From: Pleionea mediterranea
GTDB taxonomy: Bacteria; Pseudomonadota; Gammaproteobacteria; Enterobacterales; Kangiellaceae
NCBI RefSeq assembly: GCF_003148745.1
Contig: NZ_QGGU01000007.1
Span: forward strand, 124,001 to 188,000
DNA: 64,000 nt
Reading direction: 5' to 3'
Shown piece after piece: positions 54,339 through 63,027 of the stretch. The notes beneath the pieces are model-generated. The model worked only from the letters and a program-made list of their open reading frames with translations. It had not been told where the DNA came from and searched no databases. The position numbers and the translations under genes were made by a program. How positions within the stretch are numbered: the first letter of the stretch is position 1; each line of letters opens with the position of its first letter.

Positions 54339-55088
54339 ATGCTGAGCATAAATAATTTAATTGCAGAAGTTGAAGGCAAAACCATTTTAAAAGGCTTAAA
54401 CCTTGAAGTTAAGCCAGGTGAAGTTCACGCCATTATGGGACCTAACGGTGCCGGAAAAAGTACTTTAGGTAATGTACTTGCGGGACGTGAGCAATATAAG
54501 CACACCGATGGTACAGCAACACTGGATGGCAAAGATATTTTTGAACTTGAACCCGAAGAGCGTGCCGCAGAAGGTATGTTCCTGGCGTTTCAGTATCCGG
54601 TAGAAATACCCGGTGTCAGCAACCTGGAATTTTTAAAAGCATCAATGGACGCCATTGCCAAATACCACAAAGAGCCAGAAATGGATTCGGTTTCTTTTAT
54701 GAAGCTAGCCCGTGAAGCCTGTAAAGCAGTAGATCTTGATCAAAACTTTTTAAAGCGTGGTGTCAACGAAGGCTTTTCCGGTGGTGAAAAAAAGCGTAAT
54801 GAAATTATGCAAATGATGTTATTAAAACCTAAGCTTTGCATCCTTGATGAAACGGATTCCGGACTTGATATCGACGCCCTTCAAGTTGTCGCTAAAGGCG
54901 TTAATGAATTACGTTCGCGTGATAGAGCCTTTGTTGTCGTAACCCACTACCAGCGATTACTGGATTATATTATTCCTGATTACGTTCATGTATTGGCCGA
55001 CGGTAAAATTGTTAAATCAGGTGGAAAAGAACTGGCCGTAGAACTTGAGAAAAAAGGTTACAGCTGGTTAGAACAAGAGGTTGCATAA
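54339..55088 (+). CDS. sufC: ABC-type ATPase SufC
   Basis: A 249-residue soluble ABC ATPase. Walker A GPNGAGKST, signature EGFSGGEKKRNEIMQMMLLK, Walker B LCILDETDSGLDIDAL with the SufC-typical DETDSGLD, and switch His in VVTHYQRLLDYI. It powers conformational change in SufBC2D. The stop overlaps the sufD start by one base. Confidence 0.97.
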   Translation: MLSINNLIAEVEGKTILKGLNLEVKPGEVHAIMGPNGAGKSTLGNVLAGREQYKHTDGTATLDGKDIFELEPEERAAEGMFLAFQYPVEIPGVSNLEFLKASMDAIAKYHKEPEMDSVSFMKLAREACKAVDLDQNFLKRGVNEGFSGGEKKRNEIMQMMLLKPKLCILDETDSGLDIDALQVVAKGVNELRSRDRAFVVVTHYQRLLDYIIPDYVHVLADGKIVKSGGKELAVELEKKGYSWLEQEVA

Positions 55089-56389
55089 TGTCTGATAATT
55101 TAGATTTTATACAGGATGCAAAACAACTTGCTCAGTCGCTAGAAAAGCAGACAGCTACGAGCTGGTTATCGGATTTCAGAAAACAACAGTTAGCCCTGTT
55201 TTCTGAAAAACCATGGCCAAGCCGTAAAACAGAACACTTTAAATACAATAACCTGACAAGTCTGGTTAAAGAGTCGTTTAATCAATCCGTTGATAAAACA
55301 ACCACTATTGATTCACTGGATCAAGCGGCAAAACTATCCGAGTTAAATGCTGATACTTTAGTATTCATTGATGGTCATTATTCGAAGCAACACTCTTCGA
55401 TTCAAGAAAACAAGATTACTTTTTACAGTGAAGCGAATGATGAACAACAAGAGTTTATAATTAACCAGCTTGGCCAGGCAAATAGCGCAAAAAATTTATT
55501 CAGTCTGCTCAACGGTGGGTTAACTCAAGATGGTGTTTTATTAGAGTTTAATAAACAGTCATCGGACAAACCTGTGCATATCATTCATATTGGCAGTGCT
55601 GCAGCGGAAAACAAAACGGTTGCATCTAACTTGATAGTTAAACTGGATGAGTTAGCAGAAGCCACGGTTATAGAGCAATTTTTAAGCCATGATAATAATG
55701 CTACGACTGCATTATATAACCAGATGACGCAATGCGTTATTGGCAATGGCGCAAAATTAAACCATTATCGACTGCATCTTGAAGAAGAACATACCATTCA
55801 TATGGGACAGCTTGATTTTTGGCTTAACCGCGATTCTCAATTGAACAGCTTCCACGTAGGCCTTGGCGGTAAAATAAAACGGCTGGATATTAATGTTTAT
55901 CATCAACAGTCTGGTTCTCATGCTGATTTAAACGGTATATATCTGGCAAAAAACAATCAACAAGTTGATTACCACACCAATGTTGAACATCGAGTGGCTA
56001 ATTGCACCTCACAAGAAGTATTTCGAGGTTTAATTGGTGGTTCCGCTAAAGCTGTATTTAATGGACGCATTCACATATATCAGGATGCTCAAAAAACTCT
56101 GGCTGAACTCAGTAATAAAAATTTATTGCTGTCGAATAAAGCCGAGATTAATACCAAGCCAGAACTTGAAATTTACGCTGATGACGTTCGTTGTGCCCAC
56201 GGTGCAACCGTTGCTCAAATGGATGAAACAGCGTTATTTTATTTACTCTCTCGTGGCATTCCTAAACACAAAGCAGAACTTATGTTGAGCTTTGGTTTTA
56301 TAAACGAACTGTTAGGTAACTTAAAACATGCCTCTGTCGCAGATTATCTGCGCCCTATTCTGGCCAAACTTTTTGAGCAGTCGGTTTAA
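55088..56389 (+). CDS. sufD: Fe-S assembly subunit SufD
   Basis: A 433-residue SufD. It has an N-terminal helical part (PWPSRKTEHFKYNNLTSLVK), a beta-helix core (NHYRLHLEEEHTIHMGQLDF) and the conserved C-terminal block NTKPELEIYADDVRCAHGAT, then FYLLSRGIPKHKAELMLSFG. The ADDVxCxHGAT motif includes the histidine involved in cluster formation. Its C-terminal codons form part of a hairpin (56375-56398). Confidence 0.96.
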   Translation: MSDNLDFIQDAKQLAQSLEKQTATSWLSDFRKQQLALFSEKPWPSRKTEHFKYNNLTSLVKESFNQSVDKTTTIDSLDQAAKLSELNADTLVFIDGHYSKQHSSIQENKITFYSEANDEQQEFIINQLGQANSAKNLFSLLNGGLTQDGVLLEFNKQSSDKPVHIIHIGSAAAENKTVASNLIVKLDELAEATVIEQFLSHDNNATTALYNQMTQCVIGNGAKLNHYRLHLEEEHTIHMGQLDFWLNRDSQLNSFHVGLGGKIKRLDINVYHQQSGSHADLNGIYLAKNNQQVDYHTNVEHRVANCTSQEVFRGLIGGSAKAVFNGRIHIYQDAQKTLAELSNKNLLLSNKAEINTKPELEIYADDVRCAHGATVAQMDETALFYLLSRGIPKHKAELMLSFGFINELLGNLKHASVADYLRPILAKLFEQSV

Positions 56390-56398
56390 TGACTGCTC
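56375..56398 (+). other. Hairpin spanning the sufD stop codon
   Basis: GAGCAGTC (56375-56382) pairs perfectly with GACTGCTC (56391-56398); the TAA stop lies in the eight-base loop. TTTAATGACTG is also directly repeated (56385 and 56401). It may limit or protect the message between sufD and sufS. Confidence 0.5.
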
Positions 56399-56430
56399 TA
56401 TTTAATGACTGAAAGCTTCTGGACTTAACT

Positions 56431-57678
56431 ATGAATGATGCACTTGCCAAAAATATCAACGCCATAGATTTCGCGTCAATAAGAAAAGACTTTCCTATTC
56501 TTGATCAGGACGTGAATGGCTACCCGCTGGTTTATCTTGATAATGCGGCAACCACACAAAAGCCTCAGTCAGTAATTCAGTCATTGAAAAATTATTACTC
56601 GCGTAATAACTCTAATGTTCATCGTGGTGCTCACACTTTGAGTGATCGGGCAACGGCAGACTTTGAAAACGCGCGTGTCGAGGTTCAACATTTTGTTAAT
56701 GCGTCAAAGCGTGAAGAAATTATCTGGACTCGTGGTACCACCGAAAGTATCAATCTGGTTGCTCAAAGCTACGCACGGCCACGATTAACAAACAAAGATA
56801 TAATTATAGTTTCCGCGATGGAACACCATTCCAATATTGTTCCCTGGCAAATGGTTTGTGAACAAACTGGTGCGACGCTTAAAGTCATTCCTGTTAATGA
56901 TCAAGGCGAGTTAGACTTAAGTGCATTTCAGGATATGCTTAGCGAACAGGTAAAAATGGTTTCCGTTGGTCATGTATCCAATGCACTTGGCAGCATTAAT
57001 CCTGTTAAAGAAATTATTGAAGCGGCTCACGCCGTTGGTGCTAAAGTAATGATCGACGGCGCACAGGCGGCTCCTCATTTTGCAATTGATGTTGTCGATC
57101 TGGACTGTGATTTTTATGCCTTTTCGGGTCATAAATTGTTTGGTCCAACCGGCATCGGTGTTCTTTATGGTAAAGAATCGCTACTTGAATCCATGCAACC
57201 ATATCAGGGCGGTGGTGAAATGATCGAAGTGGTGAGTTTCGATAAAACCACATTTAATCAATTACCCTACAAGTTTGAAGCCGGAACACCCAATATTGCC
57301 GGAGCAATAGGACTGGGTGCCGCCATTCAATATCTGAATCAATTTGATCGCCTTGAGTTACAACGCTATGAAGACGGTTTACTTGAATTAGCCACAGAAC
57401 AGGCGCTTGCCACTGACGATATAAAACTGGTTGGCACAGCAAAAAATAAAACTGGCGTTCTAAGCTTTCTAATTGAAGGTACACATCCGCACGATGTGGG
57501 CACACTACTCGATCAACAAGGTATCGCAGTTCGAACGGGTCATCATTGCGCTATGCCTATTATGAAACAATTTAATATACCAGGAACCATAAGAGCATCG
57601 TTTTCGTTTTATAACAATCAGCAAGATGTTGAACGATTATTTGCAGCCATTAACAAGGTTAAAACATTTCTGGTTTAG
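56431..57678 (+). CDS. sufS: Cysteine desulfurase SufS
   Basis: A 415-residue group II desulfurase. Motifs: YLDNAATTQKPQSVIQSL, NSNVHRGAHTLSDRATADFE, AMEHHSNIVPWQ, the PLP Lys in AFSGHKLFGPTGIGVLYG and the catalytic cysteine in VRTGHHCAMPIMKQF. It delivers sulfur from cysteine to SufE and on to SufB. It lies 41 bp after sufD. Confidence 0.97.
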   Translation: MNDALAKNINAIDFASIRKDFPILDQDVNGYPLVYLDNAATTQKPQSVIQSLKNYYSRNNSNVHRGAHTLSDRATADFENARVEVQHFVNASKREEIIWTRGTTESINLVAQSYARPRLTNKDIIIVSAMEHHSNIVPWQMVCEQTGATLKVIPVNDQGELDLSAFQDMLSEQVKMVSVGHVSNALGSINPVKEIIEAAHAVGAKVMIDGAQAAPHFAIDVVDLDCDFYAFSGHKLFGPTGIGVLYGKESLLESMQPYQGGGEMIEVVSFDKTTFNQLPYKFEAGTPNIAGAIGLGAAIQYLNQFDRLELQRYEDGLLELATEQALATDDIKLVGTAKNKTGVLSFLIEGTHPHDVGTLLDQQGIAVRTGHHCAMPIMKQFNIPGTIRASFSFYNNQQDVERLFAAINKVKTFLV

Positions 57679-57689
57679 GAGAGGTTATT

Positions 57690-58040
57690 ATGTCAGTAGA
57701 AACTTTTTCACTTCAAAATATCGACCTTTCGATGACGGAAAAAGCGATTCGACACTTCCATCGTCAGTTACAAAGTCGCGATGAATCGGCCGTTAGATTG
57801 ACCGTAAAAGAAAGTGGTTGTTCCGGCTTCATGTATGAAATGGACTTTGTTAATCAGGCAGAGCCCGATGATCAAGTGTTCACATTTGACGATATTAATT
57901 TATTCGTATCAAAACAGGCACTACCGATTTTACAAGGTACAGAAATAGACTTTGTTACCGAAGGGGTTAACAGTAATATTCAGTTTAATAATCCCAACGC
58001 TAAAGCCATGTGTGGTTGCGGCGAAAGCTTTACTCTTTAA
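57690..58040 (+). CDS. sufA: A-type Fe-S carrier SufA/IscA family
   Basis: A 116-residue A-type carrier. The three conserved cysteines are in VKESGCSGFMYEMDF and AMCGCGESFTL. It accepts clusters from SufBCD and passes them to apoproteins. GGAGAGG lies ahead of its start, 11 bases after sufS. Assignment to SufA rather than IscA or ErpA rests on operon position. Confidence 0.93.
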   Translation: MSVETFSLQNIDLSMTEKAIRHFHRQLQSRDESAVRLTVKESGCSGFMYEMDFVNQAEPDDQVFTFDDINLFVSKQALPILQGTEIDFVTEGVNSNIQFNNPNAKAMCGCGESFTL

Positions 58041-58066
58041 ACCGATCCATTTTTGAGGCGTATTTA

Positions 58067-58600
58067 ATGGAACGACAAATGGTAGTAACCCAGCAAGACT
58101 GTCCTGCAAGACTGGTTCCCGCTGGTACCAAAATATCCATACCGAAAGACACTTTTGTAACCATCACGCAGGCGCTTGGTGGAAATTATACAGTTTCTGT
58201 TAATGGTAATCTGGCAAGAATTGATGGCACAGATGCCGGTGCAATCGGAATGAAAGCGCAAGCCTTCGATTTTAAAGCACCAGAAGATGGCAGCATCGAT
58301 GATGATCAAGTATGGCAAGCATTAAAAACAATTTTTGATCCTGAAATACCCGTTAACCTCGTTGATTTGGGACTGATTTATTCAGTCAAAATCGATCAAT
58401 CAACCCATGTTGTGGATATCGATATGACATTAACAGCACCCGGCTGTGGCATGGGTCCTGTATTACTCAGTGATGTTAAATATCGAGTTGCCAAAGTACC
58501 TAATGTTAAACAGGTGAATGTTGAACTGGTGTTTGATCCGCCATGGGATCGCGATAAAATGTCCGATGAAGCCAAGCTTGAAACAGGCCTGTTCTTTTAA
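58067..58600 (+). CDS. sufT: Fe-S maturation factor SufT (DUF59/MIP18 domain)
   Basis: A 177-residue protein from the ATG at 58067, with TGAGG eight bases upstream; a longer frame starts inside sufA. An N-terminal beta-rich part (ISIPKDTFVTITQALGGNYT) precedes the DUF59 domain: WQALKTIFDPEIPVNLVDLG, MTLTAPGCGMGPVLLSDVKY and VNVELVFDPPWDRDKMSDEA. The Cys in TAPGCGMG is the conserved one. SufT helps cluster maturation under high Fe-S demand in studied bacteria. Confidence 0.95.
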   Translation: MERQMVVTQQDCPARLVPAGTKISIPKDTFVTITQALGGNYTVSVNGNLARIDGTDAGAIGMKAQAFDFKAPEDGSIDDDQVWQALKTIFDPEIPVNLVDLGLIYSVKIDQSTHVVDIDMTLTAPGCGMGPVLLSDVKYRVAKVPNVKQVNVELVFDPPWDRDKMSDEAKLETGLFF

Positions 58601-58625
58601 TTATTGACTAAAGACTTTCTCCGTT

Positions 58626-59057
58626 ATGACAAATCCTTTTGGCACAACCATTACAAGCTCCGATATTGTTGAGGACTTAAGCTTTTTTGATAGCTGGGAA
58701 GATCGCTATCGCTACATTATTGACCTTGGTAAACAGTTACCCGCTATTGATGAGTCACTAAAAACCGATGATCGATTAATTCAAGGCTGCCAAAGTCAGG
58801 TATGGCTGGAACCCTACTACCACAATGGCGTATTAAGCTTTGATGTGGACAGTGACGCGCACATCGTAAGGGGATTATTGGCCATGGTAATGAGTGCATA
58901 TAATAATAAGCCTCCCGCCGAAATTCAGGCGTTTGATATTGACTCATTTTTTAATGATATAGATTTAGTGAAACATCTGAGTCCAACACGAGGCAATGGC
59001 TTAAGAGCCATGGTGCAAAAAATTAAAACCATCGCACAAAGTAACGGCCCTTCTTAA
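58626..59057 (+). CDS. sufE: Sulfur acceptor SufE
   Basis: A 143-residue SufE. The sulfur-accepting cysteine is in DRLIQGCQSQVWLEPYYHNG, preceded by SWEDRYRYIIDLGKQLPAID, and the C-terminal half has ARGLLAM-like VRGLLAMVMSAYNNKPPAEI and RGNGLRAMVQKIKTIA. It takes persulfide from SufS and hands it to SufB. It is the last gene of the operon and is followed by a strong terminator. Confidence 0.96.
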   Translation: MTNPFGTTITSSDIVEDLSFFDSWEDRYRYIIDLGKQLPAIDESLKTDDRLIQGCQSQVWLEPYYHNGVLSFDVDSDAHIVRGLLAMVMSAYNNKPPAEIQAFDIDSFFNDIDLVKHLSPTRGNGLRAMVQKIKTIAQSNGPS

Positions 59058-59077
59058 TATTAATGCCCAGAATACTT

Positions 59078-59105
59078 ATGCCCGGCTATAAACCGGGCAT
59101 TTTTT
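59078..59105 (+). terminator. Intrinsic terminator of the iscR-suf operon
   Basis: ATGCCCGG (59078-59085) pairs with CCGGGCAT (59093-59100), seven-base loop, then TTTTT. Confidence 0.92.
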
Positions 59106-59140
59106 ATCTTATCATCCACTTCAAACTCACATTGCAAGTA

Positions 59141-59824
59141 TCATTTAATCAAACTGTATTGCTTTGAATAAGTATATTCTTGCAAACCAAAATGGCCATA
59201 GTTATAACTGTAGGTTGCATTCTCACCATCAATGCGGCTGCTGTGGCGACCACCTACGGTGCAAGTTCCCGTTGAACAAATGATTTGATCCACCCAACTT
59301 TTAATTGAATAAACACGTCTCGCAATTTTTTTACCGGCTAACCAGTCTAAAAAAGGACTGCTAACCGATAAACCATGTTTACCACAGGTCGAATTCCAGA
59401 CATTGTAAGGATAACGTCCACAACTCCATAAACCACGATAGGCTCCAGCAACACCTACAAAGGTGTCCACTTTATTACTAATGTTTAACTTAATAATTTG
59501 CTGAGCCGCCAAAGTTACGCCCATGGAATGACCAATTACATCTATTTTGCCGGTGCAGGATCGATTAATGGCATCTAATAATGCATTTTTAACCGGCGTT
59601 TCTTCCGAACCTGAATGATTGTTACAAGACGCGCACGACTTACTACCCCAGCTAGGCCTTAAGATATCGGACGATTTATAACCTTTATTGCGTAAATGAT
59701 TATAGGTGTTAGCCCAGTCGGATGGATAACCAGTATTACCATGTACCAGTACTACCGAATCTCGACATGCCGAGTGAGCCAATGGAACAACTAAAAAAAC
59801 TAACAATATCCCCAACAGACGCAT
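59141..59824 (-). CDS. Secreted lipase family 2 / alpha-beta hydrolase
   Basis: A 227-residue exported protein with a signal peptide (LLGILLVFLVVPLAHSACRD). The lipase fold shows the oxyanion region VVLVHGNTGYPSDW, nucleophile elbow DVIGHSMGVTLAAQ, a probable acid in SIKSWVDQIIC and the His in NYGHFGLQEY. Short secreted lipases of the LipA/class 2 group have this layout. Nine or more cysteines in the mature part suggest several disulfide bonds. It should hydrolyse short esters or lipids outside the cytoplasm. It is 209 bp downstream of the lipid operon on the same strand. Confidence 0.82.
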   Translation of the reverse strand: MRLLGILLVFLVVPLAHSACRDSVVLVHGNTGYPSDWANTYNHLRNKGYKSSDILRPSWGSKSCASCNNHSGSEETPVKNALLDAINRSCTGKIDVIGHSMGVTLAAQQIIKLNISNKVDTFVGVAGAYRGLWSCGRYPYNVWNSTCGKHGLSVSSPFLDWLAGKKIARRVYSIKSWVDQIICSTGTCTVGGRHSSRIDGENATYSYNYGHFGLQEYTYSKQYSLIK

Positions 59825-60033
59825 AATTTTTCTCCTGTTTTATGGTTGCACCATCAGCATTAGAGAAAAAATTAAGTTGTGACTACTGTACTTTGGTATT
59901 AATTTATCAGACAGGTCATCTAGACTTTGGTATCAGCCAGAATGAAGCAAACCATGTTTGTATAATTCGTTACAGACAAGTTAATTATGTTGCATCTGCA
60001 CGTCTTTAATTCGAACTCAGGGTTCAGTAAGAG

Positions 60034-60600
60034 TTATGATTGCTTGTTGATAACCAAGGTTACTTCGCCAACTGTAAAGCCAAACTTAGTTACCCTGGCT
60101 TTATTAATAACCGTGTTTTCATCAATCATGTACATCCAGTCATCAAATGCCACATCGTATGTATCACCATCCACTTCTAAGCGCATGGTGTACTGCCAGT
60201 TTAACGCATAACCTGAAACACGACCTATCGCCTTCCCCACTACATCATCGGCAGTACCTGTGTATCGATTATTACCAAGATTGATAATGGTCCAGATTCT
60301 TTTTTCTGTTTCCCCATCGGCATAATAGAAGGTTTCATCCAATATACCTTTATCATTTTCCCAGTGCCCTGTCATTTCCACGTTAAAACGACGAACAACT
60401 TTGTCGCTGTAATTTTGAAACATGCCCGTCGCTGTTAACTCACCTGTAAAAAATGTTTGTAGATCAAATTCTGGCTTTGTTGAAGAATAATCACTTAGAG
60501 ATGTACTGCAACCAGCTAGTAAGCTTATGCTGAAAGCTACTAAAATTAAACGTAATTGTATGAAGTTGCTGAGGGTTGTATTCGTCAAACTTATATTCAT
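60034..60600 (-). CDS. DUF3833 lipoprotein
   Basis: A 188-residue lipoprotein. ATG at 60600 has AAGGTGA just upstream; GTG at 60609 would overlap the preceding stop (GTGA) and is the alternative. Signal with lipobox LLAGCS. The DUF3833 core is visible: LQTFFTGELTATGMFQNYSD, RRFNVEMTGHW, GILDETFYYADGETEKRIWT, YALNWQYTMRLEVDG and AFDDWMYMIDENTVINKARV. The fold is probably a lipocalin-like barrel. Family members travel with CFA-synthase and DUF1365 genes, as here, so a lipid-related role is inferred. Confidence 0.85.
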   Translation of the reverse strand: MNISLTNTTLSNFIQLRLILVAFSISLLAGCSTSLSDYSSTKPEFDLQTFFTGELTATGMFQNYSDKVVRRFNVEMTGHWENDKGILDETFYYADGETEKRIWTIINLGNNRYTGTADDVVGKAIGRVSGYALNWQYTMRLEVDGDTYDVAFDDWMYMIDENTVINKARVTKFGFTVGEVTLVINKQS

Positions 60601-60605
60601 AAGTA

Positions 60606-61196
60606 TCACCTTTTAATGTTCAATAACTTCTTACGTAAGCTTTTGGCAGATGTATCTTCGGCCAGCCAGATTGATAAAAAGCAGTTAGCAAACCTGGGGT
60701 CTTCAATATTGCCAATTGCCTTTCCATTATATGAAAAAGCGGAACGATTAGTTTCTGCTACATGAACCGTTAAGCTATCGCCCTGTTTTAAGTTCGGCCA
60801 GATAGACAGCAGCTGTCTCGACCAATCCTTTTTATTAGAACAATATTCTGACTGCCCTATTTTTAATGATGCCCATTCATCCATGGTGGTTTCCATTAAA
60901 TCATCTTTATCAATATCAATATCGTAGGTTATGGTTAGCTCAATTGGCCTGTGGGATTTATAATCACCGTTAAATGAATCCGTTGATCTGAGCTTGGCAT
61001 CATAAATTTTAATTCCCCACCATGTATAGATACCCTGACCAATGGTGTTTAATCCTGAATCAGAGGCTACCGCATTACTCGATAGAAAACTGACTACAAA
61101 TAAAGTTACAACAAATAAACTTGCCGTTAGTATTTTCAAGAAGCCTCTATCAGTTGTATAGTCCTGTTTAGAGTTAAGAGAACATATTATATTCAT
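60606..61196 (-). CDS. Chalcone isomerase-like exported protein
   Basis: A 196-residue protein with an N-terminal membrane or signal segment (ILTASLFVVTLFVVSFLSSN) and a body like the bacterial chalcone-isomerase-like family: IGQGIYTWWGIKIYDAKLRS, PIELTITYDIDIDKDDLMET and the end DPRFANCFLSIWLAEDTSAK. This fold binds fatty acids in plant and bacterial relatives; true isomerase activity is not expected. It overlaps DUF2878 by four bases and lies in a lipid-related operon. Confidence 0.82.
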   Translation of the reverse strand: MNIICSLNSKQDYTTDRGFLKILTASLFVVTLFVVSFLSSNAVASDSGLNTIGQGIYTWWGIKIYDAKLRSTDSFNGDYKSHRPIELTITYDIDIDKDDLMETTMDEWASLKIGQSEYCSNKKDWSRQLLSIWPNLKQGDSLTVHVAETNRSAFSYNGKAIGNIEDPRFANCFLSIWLAEDTSAKSLRKKLLNIKR

Positions 61197-61753
61197 TTGG
61201 ATTTCTCTCTGTGCAAAGTAACCAGATTATTTGGCTGCTTTTTATAAAGACTGCTAAATGACCACATCATAAACAACCAGCTTAACGATAAAATAATGTA
61301 GGCGTATGTATCCACAAACATAATCGCCTCAAATTGCTGTCCTGACCAATAAGCAACTGGGCCGAATATAGCCCCTCCAATCATGGCATAGTACTTATTT
61401 TCCATTAACCAGCTTAAACTTACCGTCAATGATGCAGAAAAAATCACCCACAAACTGATAAGCCACAAGGGTATTGATATCGAAGCGCCACTAAAATATA
61501 AAATTCCCAGATAATAAAGAATACTATCGACAATCAGTCCTATAGCAACAAATTGGAGTGTTAACTTAATACGCCGTTTACTCCAGGGCTCAACCAGATA
61601 CAACCAAAAAATAATACCAATATTAATTAAAAGAGCCCTATAGTCATGAAAGTAGGCGCTGCATAGCCATCCCAACTGAAATACCACAAAGTTATTAATA
61701 ACCTTTGAGGTTGGTAGTTTATAAGGAACACCATGACTAATCATACAATCCAC
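61193..61753 (-). CDS. DUF2878 membrane protein
   Basis: A 186-residue protein with about six helices (INNFVVFQLGWLCSAYFHDY, LQFVAIGLIVDSILYYLGIL, IPLWLISLWVIFSASLTVSL, YYAMIGGAIFGPVAYWSGQQ). The GAIFGPVAYW.G stretch and size match DUF2878. Function unknown. It overlaps the CFA-family gene by one base and the chalcone-isomerase-like gene by four, so the set is tightly co-translated. Confidence 0.85.
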   Translation of the reverse strand: MDCMISHGVPYKLPTSKVINNFVVFQLGWLCSAYFHDYRALLINIGIIFWLYLVEPWSKRRIKLTLQFVAIGLIVDSILYYLGILYFSGASISIPLWLISLWVIFSASLTVSLSWLMENKYYAMIGGAIFGPVAYWSGQQFEAIMFVDTYAYIILSLSWLFMMWSFSSLYKKQPNNLVTLHREKSK

Positions 61754-63015
61754 TATGCGTTGGTGGTTTTTTTAAATACAAAATGAGCAACGTCAATTTT
61801 ATTTTGTAAAAAACCACCTTCACAGTAATGAAAATAAAAATTCCAAAGCCGCTTAAACTTATCATCGTAGCCAAACGGCTTTATTTTTTGCCAATTATTA
61901 TTAAAAGACACTCGCCATGCGTTTAATGTTTTTGCGTAATCATGACCAAAAGCTTGAAAATCAATTGGCAACAAGGTCGTATTGTTTTTTACCGATTCAT
62001 AAACAACTTGCTTACTGGGTAAAGCCCCACCCGGAAAAATGTATTTCTGGATGAAGTCGGTGCTATTTTTGTAACTATCATAACGTTCATCTTCAATTAA
62101 AATAGATTGAATCAACATACGACCACCGGGATTCAGACGTTCAGCGCAAATTGAAAAATATTCGTCAAAATACCGATGACCAACGGCTTCAATCATTTCA
62201 ACAGATACTAATTTATCAAATTTTCCTGTTAAATCACGGTAATCACTTTTTAATAAGGTGATTTTACTGGTTAATCCAGAAGCTTCTACCAAGTCACTGA
62301 CATATCTGTATTGTTCCTCGGAAATGGTAGTTGTTGTGACATAACAGTCATAATGTTTTGCAGCGTAAATAGCCAGTGCGCCCCATCCGGTGCCAATCTC
62401 AAGCAAATGCTCTCCAGGTTTTAACTGTAGATTGTCGCAAATCACCTTCAGCTTATTTAATGAAGCCTCATGCAATGTTGACTGCTCACTAGGATAAATA
62501 GCTGATGAATACAGCATGGTAGGATCTAAAAATCGGGAGTAAAGCTCATTACCCAAGTCATAATGCGCAACAATATTCTTTTTTGCCTTTTTTCGGGTAT
62601 TAGTGTTTAAGAGATTAATAATTGGCTGCAACGGCTTTTTCAACCAGTTAAGCTTATCTTCTATATCATTAATAAGATCAAGATTTATTGAAAAAAACTC
62701 GATGACTTTTGTCACATCAGGGGAATCCCACCAGCCTTCAATATAAGATTCACCAGCACCAATACTACCGCCAAGAATAAGGCGCGAGTAAAACCGTGTA
62801 TCATGAATAAATATCGTTGCTTCAAATTCATTATTGTTACCAAACAGGAATTCTTTATGCTCGGAATTCCTGACAGTTTCAACAACTTTAACTTGGCCAT
62901 GGCGAATGCGGTTAAAGAAAGCAAACACCAGTTGACGAGACAGCCGAGTTAAGGTCATGTCTATGAAAGAGCTTTTCTTGTTAATTTTATCTGTAATCAA
63001 CCGAGATTCTGCCAC
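61753..63015 (-). CDS. Cyclopropane-fatty-acyl-phospholipid synthase family methyltransferase
   Basis: A 420-residue SAM-dependent enzyme. Motifs: NIVAHYDLGNELYSRFLDPT, MLYSSAIYPSEQSTLHEA, SAM-binding LLEIGTGWGALAIYAAKHY, SVEMIEAVGHRYFDEYF and the C-terminal IFPGGALPSKQ and WRVSFNNNW. It transfers a methylene or methyl group to unsaturated acyl chains of phospholipids. The partnership with DUF1365 and an FAD oxidoreductase differs from plain cfa and recalls pathways that methylate and desaturate acyl chains, such as furan fatty acid synthesis; that is inference. Confidence 0.9.
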   Translation of the reverse strand: MAESRLITDKINKKSSFIDMTLTRLSRQLVFAFFNRIRHGQVKVVETVRNSEHKEFLFGNNNEFEATIFIHDTRFYSRLILGGSIGAGESYIEGWWDSPDVTKVIEFFSINLDLINDIEDKLNWLKKPLQPIINLLNTNTRKKAKKNIVAHYDLGNELYSRFLDPTMLYSSAIYPSEQSTLHEASLNKLKVICDNLQLKPGEHLLEIGTGWGALAIYAAKHYDCYVTTTTISEEQYRYVSDLVEASGLTSKITLLKSDYRDLTGKFDKLVSVEMIEAVGHRYFDEYFSICAERLNPGGRMLIQSILIEDERYDSYKNSTDFIQKYIFPGGALPSKQVVYESVKNNTTLLPIDFQAFGHDYAKTLNAWRVSFNNNWQKIKPFGYDDKFKRLWNFYFHYCEGGFLQNKIDVAHFVFKKTTNA

Positions 63016-63027
63016 GGTTACTCTCCA

